This document shows, piece after piece, positions 21,764 to 33,360 of a DNA stretch of 64,000 bases. The position numbers and the translations under genes were made by a program. Location of the stretch: positions 36,277,887 through 36,341,886 of the forward strand of contig CM069449.1 in assembly GCA_035610835.1 (NCBI GenBank), given 5' to 3'. This DNA is from Ophiura sarsii (taxonomy: Eukaryota > Echinodermata > Ophiuroidea > Amphilepidida > Ophiuridae). The notes under the pieces were generated by a model that made no database searches, was not told the origin of the DNA, and saw only the letters and a list, made by a program, of their open reading frames with translations. Positions within the stretch are counted from its first letter, which is position 1. The number at the start of each line of letters is the position of its first letter.

Positions 21764-21938
21764 GTGTCGCCGATCGCGGGAGGGCGCGCTCCGACCTTAC
21801 GATCTGGCATGTAGGCGCAGTATGGCTGGAGGCCAGAGGGTCTGGGCCATGACTAAAAACTTGGTATGTGGGTAGTAGTGGTTTCTGATTCCCGTGATCG
21901 TAGCAGTTATATGGCATTAGTTAGAATGTAGCGGTCGG
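21764..21938. repeat. DIRS 5' inverted terminal repeat
   Basis: Complement of 13264-13439, ending ATGTAGCGGTCGGT. Unrelated DNA, the start of the 221-bp direct repeat, begins at the next base. Confidence 0.9.
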
Positions 21939-22159
21939 TAATAGCACTCCTTTAGGTAACCATTAAACTTAAAAGTATCACCAATATACTTTTTAATAAG
22001 AGTGTGTTTAAACAATTCACAATTTATTTACATCCAGGCAAGCCTCAATCCTACTCTGATCTTGGTGTGTGCGTCTATCATGTTGTAGTGGATATAATTT
22101 TGGTTGCCGCATTGGTTGCCAAATGCAATATTCCTTGAGCAGTCCATATTATTATTATT
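21939..22159 (+). repeat. 221-bp direct repeat, copy 1
   Basis: Nearly identical to 23794-24014, starting TAATAGCACTCCTTTAGG and ending in ATATTATTATTAT. Only about one substitution separates the copies in the part compared. It begins exactly where the DIRS element ends. Confidence 0.9.
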
Positions 22160-23793
22160 TGTACTTTCCCCTTATTTGTATTTATATGAACTAGGGAGAC
22201 TGCAGCGCAGTGAGACCTGCGATGGTTCTAAGTCTATTAAACCGTCAAGGGAACTCCATGTATGGCACCCCGTTTATTAGATCCTTTCACATTTTACTCC
22301 TCTGGCAGCCTATATCCTACATCCAAGTGATTTGTTTTACACATTTATGGTTTATTGGTTTTCATTAATATTCTATATCATGCCCCATTTCATAACGAAG
22401 TGTGTTGGCACAACAATGTTTATGTATCTGTACTTTAAAACATGGTACCACCCATGCATGCAACACGTTTATAATTCATTGAGCATTGGCTTATATCTGC
22501 CAATGGACGCTCAAGTTATCCTAAATACTTCTATTAATGTCGGTTTTTTAATGATTCAACTAAAACTTATCAAAGTTCTAAAGCTCATCGAAGTTTTTTG
22601 TCACTCTTTTTGCAAAATAATTTAATACTTGTGGTTATGTTTACCAAAACATGTAGTAAAGTCGTCAATAGAAACCACTGCTTATCGCAGCCCGCCTTGG
22701 AAAAAAAAGCGGCTTCCATCGAGAATGGCCTATCTATTGATTACTATTGTCATCCAGCCCAAGTAGGACTAGTTTGAAACAGTCCTAATATTTCTCAAGT
22801 GATTTTCCCACGCACAAGATGAATCTTAACCGCCTTAATAATAATGATAGCTTATTGAGCGCACAATGAAATTTTTTCTAGACTAGCCAATCGCTAGTCA
22901 CATGCACATAACGTGCACCACCACTGTACAGATCCATATAACATGCATGGTATTGAAAACTAGAAGCATCATTTAGTGTAGGTTTGGCTCTCACACACTA
23001 AAGACGTCCGAATAGATCGCTAGCTGTATAATATCAATTAGACCAACTTAAATGTTGATTTTTATTTTAATATCCGCTTGCTTGATCTTTCAAACACCGT
23101 TTTTGCTTAACCTACACCAATGTTTCTTTGCCCTAAACTGACTAAATGGTCTGCGACTGACGAGGATAGGCATTGTATCAGCCATCCGAAACTATAGTAT
23201 CGCTTTTTGCTATTTGATTTTATCGGTCGCACTTGATTTATATAGTCATGTTCATTTGGCCGCGTGTTACTCTATCAATTCAGCCCTTAAACTATCAAGT
23301 TTGAAACATCAATTTCGTGTGATATTTTACACCCGTTATTTTTAATAGTAACGTTTTTTTCCCAATTGCTTAATATCACAGGCAATCGGAATATTTATGT
23401 CACACTCCTCACATGGAATTTCTTAATGTGTGCTTTTTAAGAACGACGCATTCTCCCTGTGAGGGTGCGTAAGGGTTTAACTGAATTATGTCATAACATC
23501 AATGTTGTATCTTTGCTAACAAAGTAAAGCGGCACGTGCCACATGATATCCAGTTGGTATAATATTCAAGCTTATCTGATTTTAACTATCACTTGAATAT
23601 CTGTGCTGTTTACTTTGTGCAAGATTTCTGCCTATTGGTAACACCGATTACTGTCTGGTTATAATGATGCTACATATTCATGTAGTACATCCTACGTTAT
23701 AACAACATCATAGGCTTTATTGGCATCATTATAATATCATTATAATATCATTACGTAGACTTTACACGCGAAACAGATACACAATCTGTACAA
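22160..23793. other. DNA between the two direct repeats, no gene seen
   Basis: 1.6 kb of AT-rich sequence. A 97-codon plus-strand frame (22332-22625) is hydrophobic but has no recognisable motif. The two flanking repeats could make this a non-autonomous LTR-like unit, but they lack TG...CA ends. Confidence 0.4.
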
Positions 23794-24014
23794 TAATAGC
23801 ACTCCTTTAGGTAACCATTAAACTTAAAAGTATCACCAATATACTTTTTAATAAGAGTGTGTTTAAACAATTCACAATTTATTTACATCCAGGCAAGCCT
23901 CAATCCTACTCTGATCTTGGTGTGTGCGTCTATCATGTTGTAGTGGATATAATTTTGGTTGCTGCATTGGTTGCCAAATGCAATATTCCTTGAGCAGTCC
24001 ATATTATTATTATA
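23794..24014 (+). repeat. 221-bp direct repeat, copy 2
   Basis: Second copy, 1855 bp downstream of the first; see 21939-22159. Confidence 0.9.
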
Positions 24015-24745
24015 TATATTGTGTCATAGATTTGTACTTCTACTACATGTATCTCTATACTAAGTGCATGGAGAGATTTAATGCCAGTTTACATAATGTG
24101 TAGAAATCTGAATTCTACACATGAATTTGCCATTCTAGTGAAGGACATAGTATAACACAGATTGTGTTTGATTTTAAAAGCCGACTGACTGTGTTGCAGT
24201 AAAGCGGACTATATTCGTCACTTCACCAACGAATATGATTTTATACTGGATTATTACGCTGGAATTATATTATCATCAGGAGGAACCTGTATAGAACAAT
24301 TCTGCCACACAACGCAAAATATTGCCAAGTAAAACAGAACTCTCGCAAGTGGAATATCGCGGCATATTTATCTCGCTGGATGGACTATACATCTTGCCAG
24401 TGGATATTAATACTACTGTGAAATCTCGGCGCCATCGCGACGCGACACCAGGTCACAGGTTACAATTTGTTGTTTTTTGCATTTATTCATGTATTATAAT
24501 AACTTTGTTGATTTCTGTTAATTGACTCTGAACATTATCAAATCTATCCAAAATCAATAAAAAGCATTATATTATTGTGAAATTAAACGTACAGTGTAAA
24601 GTTTGTGTTTAAATTGAGAGAACTCGAGTAGGTGATTTCGGCCTTGGTCCTTGTGATCGTAACAGTGTGCATCCTCGTTTGCAGGTATTTACAAATGCAC
24701 ACACACACACACCGACAGACAGACGGACGCGCGCACAAGTTTAAC
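24015..24745. other. No gene seen
   Basis: AT-rich DNA with a short CA repeat and GACAGACAGACGG near 24700-24730. Confidence 0.4.
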
Positions 24746-24985
24746 CATATAGCTAACAGTAAGATCTACAAATGCAGGGTGAAAATAAATCTCATTAGAC
24801 AAAACACTTTTCAGAAAATTGACCAAAATAGCCGTTTCTCACGCTACTTGTTTACGCTTGTATTTATATTGTTCATGCAGATTAACTCAAAATGTTATAA
24901 ATAGTCTTGACATGATGACCAGTCTTAACATGATGTATTCAATTTACCAGAATGTTATTATGCCGGTCATCACTTTTTGCAATGA
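24746..24985 (+). mobile_element. Fragment of the TTACTCACGTTAC family, with an empty target site
   Basis: Matches 33353-33360 plus 33514-33725, including CAGTAAGATCTA and AGTCTTGACATGATGA. The repeated word is decayed here (TTTCTCACGCTAC). At ATATAGCTAACAGTAAG it preserves the site that is occupied by the 150-bp element at 33361. Confidence 0.8.
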
Positions 24986-25218
24986 GATCACATAATCATA
25001 TTTTGTTCAATGTCAACATATTGATACAGATTGCGGGTGTCATAGTTCATCGGCAACTAATTGATTATCATAATTATGATGGTTTCATCATTTTGGCATA
25101 ATTACAAGTCAAAAACTTTTTATAATCATACGCACATTGTTATTGGTCCGTAGTTTTTATTTGAGCTAATTATTTGTGAGCACACCGGAGGGGTGCTCAA
25201 GGTGACATGTTATATTAC

Positions 25219-25317
25219 CTCCATGCGAGTCTCCTCTCTTCGAACAGCAGCATCTTTGGTTGTGGTGGTGTTATTTTCTCTGACATTGTACCCGGCTAGG
25301 TCTTGTTGGGTCAAGTT
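25219..25317 (-). CDS. Candidate internal exon, Asn/Thr-rich, 33 codons
   Basis: TTCTCCATTCAG precedes 99 bp of open phase-0 sequence that begins NLTQQDLAGYNVRENN and ends REETRME, followed by the donor GTAATA after GAG. Strand, phase 0 on both sides and the GAG/GTA boundary match the candidate exons nearer the recombinase-like exon. If it belongs to that gene, the intron to 8687 is about 16.5 kb and contains the DIRS element. No domain is recognised. Confidence 0.45.
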
Positions 25318-25484
25318 CTGAATGGAGAAAATACAAAAGGATAAAATGTTAAATAAATCAGACTCGTAAACAAAGCCAAAAACTGTTTGAAAGAGGCAAA
25401 TTATGTCTGTGTCAATTTTACAGTAATCTGTTTAAGTTAGTGAATTAAGGAAGGCCAAGTCATTATCCAATCCAGTAAGCTAAA

Positions 25485-26188
25485 AGAAAGACTGTTCAAA
25501 GCTACAGTCCTATTTTATGGATGCGAGGCATGGACAGTCACTCCAAAAATTAGTAAACAGTGGATGGATGCTCCACTAGCACGACTTAAATGCTTAGAAC
25601 CATATATATACCTCCAAAATCATAAAAAATACATTTTTGGGCAATTTTTGGTCTATAATTCAAAAATAAATAAGATATTAAAAAATAAACAAAACCTTCC
25701 TGGGGAATGTTATTAGGATTATAATAAATTTCATAGGGAATGTTATTAGGATTATAATAAAACTAGTATGAAAGAATTTGACACAATATATTTTTAGTTA
25801 TCTTTTCCAAACCTAAAATGGGTCAAAAACATGTATTTTATAATTTTCTCCAAAATGGTCATTTTTATGATCATGGTTGGATTCATTGAACCCTTTTCTG
25901 CAAAAAAATGTATACTTTTTATATAGATTGATGAAGAAGTTATGGCAATTTCATGATCATGGTTGGATTCATTAAACCCTTTTCTGCAAAAATATGTATA
26001 CTTTTTATATAGATTAGATGAATAATGAAGAAGTTATGGCTTAAATGCTTAGAACAGTGTTCAACATAAACTGGAGACAGCATGTGACTAAAAAATAACT
26101 ATATGGGGATCTACCTAAAATCTCTGACAAGATCAGAAACGTAGAACTAGATTTGTCGGACTGCTTCATACACTGGATACCACTGGAC
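25485..26188 (+). pseudogene. Non-LTR retrotransposon remnant, RT C-terminal end
   Basis: Plus-strand decayed coding around 25494-25600 reads LFKATVLFYGCEAWTVTP, the well-known thumb/C-terminal signature of LINE reverse transcriptases. After the 439-bp insertion at 25601 it continues at about 26056 with WRQHVTKKQLYG-like and LPKISDKI-like stretches in shifted frames. It is then interrupted again by a hAT element at 26197. Confidence 0.65.
25601..26039. mobile_element. 439-bp insertion with 16-bp target duplication
   Basis: CTTAAATGCTTAGAAC flanks both sides (25585-25600, 26040-26055), splitting the LINE remnant. A long target duplication suggests LINE-mediated insertion. Inside are two tandem duplications, one around GAATGTTATTAGGATTATAA (25700-25770) and one of about 85 bp (25870-26039). 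Confidence 0.7.
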
Positions 26189-26196
26189 ACATGATT

Positions 26197-26574
26197 CAGT
26201 GGCGTAGCAAGGATTTTTTTCAGGGGGGGCAAGATTTCTAAAATTTTCGTAAAAGGTTGCCCTCATTTTTTTTCTAGTGACTTACCTCGTGAAATTCACG
26301 TAAGTGGGGGGGGGGGGGGGGTGAGGTCAAAAATTTTCGCAGTCCAAAAAAAAATTGCTCAGTCACAAAAAATCGCATAGTAAATGTACTACATGTACAA
26401 TTTTGCCTTCTATTTGGCTAATAACCTCGGTCTTTTTTCTCAATTTTTTCCTATTTTCTCACCCTTTTTTAAAATTTTAGGGTGGTGGGGGGGCGGGGGC
26501 ACAAATCGGGTTTTTTCGTCAGGGGGGGCATTTGCCCCCCCCCCCCCCCCCCCCCCCCCCGAGCTACGCCACTG
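26197..26574. mobile_element. hAT-type element, 8-bp duplication ACATGATT
   Basis: CAGTGGCGTAGC at 26197 and GCTACGCCACTG ending at 26574 are flanked by ACATGATT on both sides. An 8-bp duplication and CAG-type ends are hAT hallmarks. The interior has long G and C runs and no transposase. Confidence 0.9.
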
Positions 26575-26582
26575 ACATGATT

Positions 26583-27189
26583 GGAGGTAGAGGAGCTTAT
26601 AGTCAAGTAAGTTAAGTAGGGAGTGTAATCTGGTATGATAAACGAGTTAAACAAACATCATATTTGATGTCAACTAAGCGGATTTTAAAAGCAGATTCAA
26701 TTTTTCGAAACTTAACTTAAATTTTTAAAACGCCGTTCATTAATGTTACTCACGGTAATAACTACTCGAGCTGTGACAGTGTTTTGCAGAATTCGAGACA
26801 CCAGTACATCCGTTTCACCCAAAAGCTTCTTATCACTTTCGTTTCTGTCAAATGAATACAAAATCCAATACGAATTGAACAATCAAAGTATGATAATTAA
26901 TACCGAATGTTTATTGATTTATTGATCTATATGTATTTATTTACTATTTTCTTTTATAACCTTCGGTGACCCATTAACGCACTAGTACTGTTCTTCCTGG
27001 GATCCTATATGGCACAAGGCCATGTACACGATACAATACAATAAAACAATTCAATTAGTCTGTTCAAGTTTGAATAACAAATTTAAAGTTTTCTGTATTT
27101 TCAGTAAATCGCCAAAGGGTTTTTCACCTTCCCGGAAGCACGCCCAGGGCGCAAATGCCTTGATGCCCTCAATTTTTGTATGTTTTCAC
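26583..27189. other. No gene seen
   Basis: AT-rich unassigned DNA. The first 60 bp may still be LINE remnant. Confidence 0.4.
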
Positions 27190-27193
27190 TCCA

Positions 27194-28178
27194 GGGCAGT
27201 TCCGTAGTTGCGGACGTACATTTCAGACACTTTGAGGGCTTGCAAAATCTAAACTATACCAGTTGCTTGATTATTAACACCTGGGTTTCAAGTATCTCTA
27301 GTAGGAGTATAAAACCTGAAAATTCCTTTGCTGTACCATTTTCTGTTAATGAGATATGGTGTGAAAACCCTCTGTCGCGGACGTACGCAGAGAAAGTGAT
27401 TTTTTCAGTACACCTGTATTCCTATCAAAAGTTCTCTGAAGTGTTCAGGTCTGTAATGAAAACTAATATTGTTTTGTTTGTAAGAGGGACAAACCTAAAG
27501 AAAACAAACAGAGAAAATTATCAGAACCTTTATCTTTAAGTTAAAATTGACTGATTTGTATCCGTTGGGAACGTACATATTAGTGTTGCGGACGTACATC
27601 TGTGAACACAGATGTACGTCCAACACAGATGTACGTCCGCAACACTAACAAGAGACCATGTATTAAACATGTAAACAGATACAGAACAAAATAAGTTTTA
27701 AATATTAAGTATGAATCATCAACTTAAGAAAAATACTTACTTCATTGGTTCCAACATTGCCAAAGTATTGAACAGAGTGGTTAAAAGTAGCAGCTTTTGG
27801 GAAGTGTACGTCCGCAACAGAAGGTACCAAATTTAATCCAAAAAGCATAATTCTTAAATATTTTGGTCATTTTAAGTAACTTTTTTATATGATACATAAC
27901 ACATGTTCATTGTTGTATTGATTGTATCAATTTGTAATACTTGCCTTAGTTCATTCATGGAAATAATTGCACTTCCATGGTGCGATTTCTACTAAAAAAT
28001 GCCTGTACGTCCGCGACAACCTCAAAATCAGCCAAACCGAGAATGTTAGATCAAATTCCAAATTATATCATGAAACTACAACCCATAACCTTTGATATGA
28101 TACATAAATTAGGTTATATCGACGATTTTCAATTTTGTCAATTTTGTCAATTTGGGTTACCTAATTACGGAACTGCCC
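27194..28178. mobile_element. Element A: GGGCAGTTCCGTA ends, repeated word GTTGCGGACGTAC
   Basis: A perfect 13-bp terminal repeat (27194-27206, 28166-28178) is flanked by TCCA on both sides (27190-27193, 28179-28182). The word GTTGCGGACGTAC or a close variant occurs at 27207, 27374, 27564 and 27585 on the plus strand and at 27614 (two bases short), 27631, 27806 and 28005 on the minus strand. The first copy abuts the left terminal repeat. Words point inward from both sides. The interior is AT-rich with no transposase. It shares its terminus and design with the elements at 33058 and 42001. Confidence 0.85.
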
Positions 28179-28182
28179 TCCA

Positions 28183-29611
28183 TTCAAAATTACATAATTG
28201 CCAAGGAGAAAGTTGGTGCCCCTTTCAAATTGCCTTAAATTGCATGCCCTCTTCATCAGGGGTCGCATTCTGACGCGTCTGCGCATCTTGGACCTCTCAC
28301 TTTCTTGATTGACGCGTCAGGTTTCAAATTGGAAAGACTTGCCGGTCCTGATCAAGGGACCCCTTAAATTTGATGACAAATTGTATGGAAATGGAAACCT
28401 GAAGAAATGCTGTAAATTACATCCATCATTTGCTCACAATATAAATTCATTAAAACTGTCCGTAAAAAGATTAAAATTAAAAATCAAACATGTCTAAATC
28501 GCTGGCAAATTGTTTCCGCGAAAGTTTCAATGATTCCTATATAAATACATTTTATCAGTATCTTCTACTGATTTTAGTAATATGACATGGTCACAACATA
28601 GGTAGATGATTTACACAACTTGGCTGTGGCGACTGTATCAGTTTTGGCCATTTTCAAATACCGAAACTTCAGACAAGACTTCATTCATATTACAATGGAT
28701 ACACTAAACTGCAATCGTCCTTTGTTTGGCGTCTTTCAAATCGTTATATCTCGGCCACTTGACGCGACTTTAGGCTTGTCATGATGGTGGATATTGACAT
28801 GGTTGATCAATAATTACGTCATGACCGTGTAATCAGGAGAGGTAGGATAGATACTATTATTGACAAAGCGTACTGCCCTCTATTAAAAATTATCATTGAA
28901 GTACTTGGACGATGATGGCATTCATATCAAGCACCTAAATGAGCAGATCAGACACTTCGACAATCTTGTGACACTTGATGTCAAAATCGAGTTAGGCCTA
29001 TGAGTTATCTGGGGGACTCCTTAAATTTGTTTTTGAAGTCCTACAGGGTTTTAAAAAAATCATGGGACCAGTGCTATCCCTGCTTCATTTCTTATTTTGA
29101 GGCCTGAACACTTCCGATACCTAATGGAAACTGAAAATATTACAGAAAGCTTTTTTAGTTTACACCCTAACTTTACCCAACCTTTTTCAGAATTTTTTCT
29201 TCAACATGAAAATTGACCAAAAATATCCCCACCCCCCCCCCCCCCCCCCCCCCCACCCACGATCCTATAATAATAATAAAGATAAAGATAATAATACCTT
29301 GAACTAAAACCCCTAAACCCTAACCCTTCGGGCCACTTTTTTCAAAAAGTCACCCGACCCCGGGATGCACAACCATGGACCTCCGCAAACAGGGCGAGTG
29401 TATTTCCACTACAACATGGGTGTCAAGGTTGGGGTTATAGAACCGAAAACTACAACGAGAGCACCAATGATGCAGAAGCTCACTACAACTGAGAATTTGT
29501 GAAGATTCATAACACATATCTATGTATTTATAATATAAACCACTATAATCTGTTCAGCATATATGACAATTGATGTAAAGCTCAAATCCATGTTATACCT
29601 TACATGAAACA
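28183..29611. other. No gene seen; poly-C tract
   Basis: Unassigned DNA with a C homopolymer at about 29231-29254, ending at the assembly gap. Confidence 0.4.
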
Positions 29612-29711
29612 NNNNNNNNNNNNNNNNNNNNNNNNNNNNNNNNNNNNNNNNNNNNNNNNNNNNNNNNNNNNNNNNNNNNNNNNNNNNNNNNNNNNNNNNN
29701 NNNNNNNNNNN
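29612..29711. other. Assembly gap of 100 N
   Basis: A run of exactly 100 N, the usual placeholder for a gap of unknown length. Any protein read through it is meaningless. Confidence 0.99.
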
Positions 29712-30284
29712 CAAGGATCTATGATAATGCAGATACCCATGTTCCTAATTCAAGTAGGCATACCCCACGTGTTCTTAATACATGAGATTTGATCAAGACT
29801 ATTCTTTTCTCTTGTCCAAGGCTGATAGCAAAATTGTTAACTTTTTTTTGAAAGTGGCTCTTTTTACTTCATTCTTTTCTTCCATCTGTTCTAACTTTCA
29901 TTTCATTCAGCCAGCATGCTTATAGGCTTTTTAAGCCTGGTCCGAGCATTTTGCTTGAGCATGGTCCCTTCAGGACCCAAGCGTGTGTCTTGGTGGACCG
30001 ACCTTGTAAACAAACAAACAAACAAACAAACGTTGCCCGATAGGCCTAGGCTCTACCCCCTCACAGATGGCCTTAATAACCCAGGTAGCCGGCCTTAATA
30101 ACCCATAGCTAGCATATGCCGGCGTTATATCCATACCAATGTGCCCGTATTATATCCAGTTTATAATGGAAAGCGCAGGTATATGTGCCGAAGCTATAAC
30201 GGGTAGTTAGTCACATCAAAACGTAAGCTGAGGGTATTGTAAAACAGCAAGAGTATGTCGTAGTTATTCCATGTATCCTAGGTG
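29712..30284. other. No gene seen
   Basis: Unassigned, with a short AAAC tandem run near 30009-30030 and the start of a region with scattered CCTTAATA words. Confidence 0.4.
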
Positions 30285-30292
30285 CCCTTAAT

Positions 30293-30769
30293 CAGTAGCG
30301 TAGCCAGGGGGGGGGGGGGGGGGGGGGGGGGGCAAGGGGGGGGGGGGGGGGCAGAGTGCCCCCCCTGAAAAAAAATTGACCGGGAAAATCGGGAAGACAG
30401 CGAAAAATCGGGAAGGAAAAGAAGGGAGAAAAAAAGAAAGAAGATAAGATAAAGGGGAGAGAGAAGAAGGAAAAAAGGAAGAAAAAGGAAGAAAAAAAAG
30501 GGAAATTATCAAAAAGGTAAATGATAGGATAAGGAGGAGAAAAGAGGGAAAGGGAGATGGAAAATAAAGGTAAATGATAGGATAAGGAGGCGAAAAAAAG
30601 GGAAAGGGAGATTGAAAATCGGGAAGGAAAAGAAGGGAGAGAAGTTTGCATTTTGGGGGACACATGCGCGCGTAGCGCGCGATTTTTTTGTGTACAACGG
30701 GATGAAATTCCAAGATCGGGAAGAAAATGGGTTTGCCCCCCCTGACAAGGAAAGCTGGCTACGCCACTG
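30293..30769. mobile_element. hAT-type element, 8-bp duplication CCCTTAAT
   Basis: CAGTAGCGTAGCCAGG at 30293 and GGCTACGCCACTG ending at 30769 lie between CCCTTAAT copies (30285-30292, 30770-30777). It is the same family as 26197-26574. The interior is G-run and purine-rich DNA (GAAGGAAAAGAAGGGAG repeats) with no transposase. Confidence 0.9.
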
Positions 30770-30777
30770 CCCTTAAT

Positions 30778-31330
30778 ACTGACATTGGTACCACAGTGCC
30801 CTTTAATCCATATATATCATGTGCCCTATGCATGTAAAAACACATGGTGCCCTTGATTATTCAGATACCACCCCATATCTACTTTAATAATCAAGATTGT
30901 GTATTATAGTGATCCAATAGGACCTCCCTGGACTATGTGGTATACTGGTTTATCTTGAATCGAATATTAAGGGCACCCGTGATAACTGTGTATGCGGCTA
31001 TTGGATTAATAAGGACACCTGAATAACAGGTGTACCCATTCAGGTGTAGGAATACTTAAAATATTCAGAGTAAGGATTGCCTTATAATTATATTAAAATA
31101 TAATTATAGAACACATGGGTGGGTACCCATGTGATCCAGTAGGTAGACCTACCACCGGGTGCAGTGGCGGCACTAACGGTGGGGTGATGCCCAGTCGTGA
31201 CCCCAGTTATTACCCCCTGTCAGCTCATTTCCCTACCTATTTTGTACCCCAACAACCTATTTTGTACCCCAAATAATAAAAAAAAGTTGAATTTTTATGT
31301 CAAAACTGAAAGCTTAAGATTAGCTTTAGA
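30778..31330. repeat. Region with scattered TGCCCTTAAT words
   Basis: From about 30060 to 31030 the words TGCCCTTAAT, GTGCCCTTGAT and the inverse TTAAGGGCAC recur at irregular spacing on both sides of the hAT insertion, suggesting an older word-bearing element whose ends I cannot place. Confidence 0.4.
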
Positions 31331-33057
31331 GTCATTCCATGCCAATTGAGACAGGTAGTTCACCTTAGGTCATGGATTTTGCTCAAATTGCACTCAAAGG
31401 TACATATTATGGTTTTATAGAGGAGGTCGAAAGGAAAAATTCAAATTCCATTCGGTTCGGTCGCTATGGCCTTCCAAAGTTCGACGACCTTTGCTGAAAA
31501 CGGTCTATTTCACTGTTACACAGTTTGAAGTACCTACTTTAAAGGGGGTTTTCTCAGCAAATAAAGGACTTGTGAGCTTTGTCTTAGGTTTTGGAACTGT
31601 CCACTCTGCTCTAAATAGGAAAATTCCAAAAAATTGGGTTTCGCGCACTTCGTTGCTATTTTAGGGGGGGGGGGGTCAAAATGGCCCGTAGAGCTTTCGG
31701 ACATGACTTAATCACATTTTGACGGGTTGCTGTTGCAGTCTCTAGGCCTTTAAGGAACTTATTAGTCATGTTTATGTACTCACTGGTGCCAAATGTTTCC
31801 AAAAATACCAAAGAAACACAAATCAAATGCCCCCCCTGGAAAAGGGGACCCCCCAAAGAGGGGTCCAGCCACAAAAACGTCGTAAATCGGACCAAATTCA
31901 AGTGGAAATATCTCGATGCGGCCACTTCGTATGAACTTCTAGTCTTTTGCATGCAAAAGAGTATGTTTAAAGGTTATTAGAAATGTATGTTTCATTTTGT
32001 ATTTCTGATGTTAAGACTATGAACAAGACGCCAGACAAATGGGTAAAAAGTCGGGAATTTGTTAAAATGCTAGGTTTTGGCTCTTTAGGGGGGCATTTCC
32101 TCGGGAATTAGATCAGTTGTGACTTTTATTTTAGGTTTGTGTACTATCCAGCCAGTCTATAACTAGTTAATGTAGAGAAAACCACGTTCACATACTTCAT
32201 TAAGATTTAAAGGAGGGTCGAAAATGGCATCGTGTCCATATTATCAACATTATATCGTCCAACAAAGTACCAACTTTAGGATGAATTTTCTCAGCAATTA
32301 GATCAGTTGTGACTTTCATTTTAGGTTTGTATACTATCCAGCCACAAGACACTTTATAACAGAAAAAGGCAAATAGTTAAGGAAGGGTTCGGAAACATTT
32401 GATTCATTGTATGGGTAAAAAAGGTAAAATGGTTATTAAGCCGTATAAGGCTGACTCTTGCAGAGGTAGGATCCGGATAGAAGGGGGAGGGGGATTCCGG
32501 GTTCCCCTCAGGAGGAATTGACAAAAATGTCTTTAGAATTGAATAGGCACACAATGTAAAAAGTGCATGTCACATGGTTTTCATAAACCCATTTTCCACT
32601 AGTTCATATTGTCTAACAGTCTATGGGCAACATTCAATGAAAATCAATGTGAGGCCTATCCTGCTTTTAAAAATTGTTGGTTGCGGAATCATCAACGTTT
32701 AGTTGCGGAGGGGCGGAGACAATTTAGGAGGGATCAAAATGTTCTATGTGGCACGTGGCGTTTTTAGGGGATGAGGGTGCCGAGGGGCCGGGAAATTTAG
32801 GGAGATACGTCCCACATTTCACAATAGTTTTATTTCACCTTTGTCAACAGTTTCTTGCACGTCTTCACTTCAAAGGTTCTTGAAACAAATATAATAATAC
32901 AAGAAAAAAAATCAAATTCATTATAATGTACAAAATTCTTTTTTATTTTCACTTTAAATCAAGCTTTACATGGTAAATGTTAACTATGTTTTACAGCCAA
33001 ATAACAAAGGAAAAATGTACACAATGAGATTCCATTAGCAAAACTCAAATTCATATG
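31331..33057. other. No gene; degenerate repeats
   Basis: Begins with GTCATTCCATGCCAATTG, resembling the ends of the CATTCCATGTCAA family. A 60-bp sequence around TTAGATCAGTTGTGACTTT is repeated at about 32105 and 32290. A G-run lies near 31663. Confidence 0.45.
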
Positions 33058-33360
33058 GGCAATTCCATGTTACTCACGTTACGCTTTTTTGCTACGTTAC
33101 TCTTTTGGAAGTGCCATATTTTTTAGAAGAACAAGCTTGACAGAATTATTTTTTCTGCAGTATTTACACAAGACCTAGCACTAACTTTATATGCAATTAG
33201 AATTGCAATACAAGACATGACTTGGGAGTGAGAAGGAAAACACTTTTGTTACTCACGTTACATTTGATTGGCCATAATAAAATAAAACAAGCCTTCATTC
33301 ACAAAGTGTCCTCATACAGGATATTTTTGGAAACAAGTTTAACATGGTTGATATAGCTAA

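Larger units (their letters stand above)
13214..21938 (-). mobile_element. DIRS-type tyrosine-recombinase retrotransposon, degraded
   Basis: An element of about 8.7 kb reads on the minus strand. It has a 5' inverted repeat at 21764-21938, gag-like frames, reverse transcriptase, RNase H, a tyrosine recombinase, an internal complementary region at 13552-13660 and a 3' inverted repeat at 13264-13439 with an extension to 13214. This order and the inverted instead of direct terminal repeats define the DIRS group. Such elements replicate through circular DNA joined in by the recombinase, without an integrase. It is inactive: stops and frameshifts break RT, RNase H and recombinase, and two unrelated elements (14242-15080, 19155-20019) sit inside it. 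Confidence 0.9.

Noticed and set aside
22332..22625. 97-codon hydrophobic plus-strand frame
   Set aside because: Hydrophobicity follows from T-rich DNA. No start context, motif or splice evidence.
29520..29792. Open frames spanning the N run
   Set aside because: They read through unknown bases and have no meaning.
30288..30748. Minus-strand Phe/Ser/Leu-rich frames
   Set aside because: They are translations of purine-rich simple sequence inside a hAT element.
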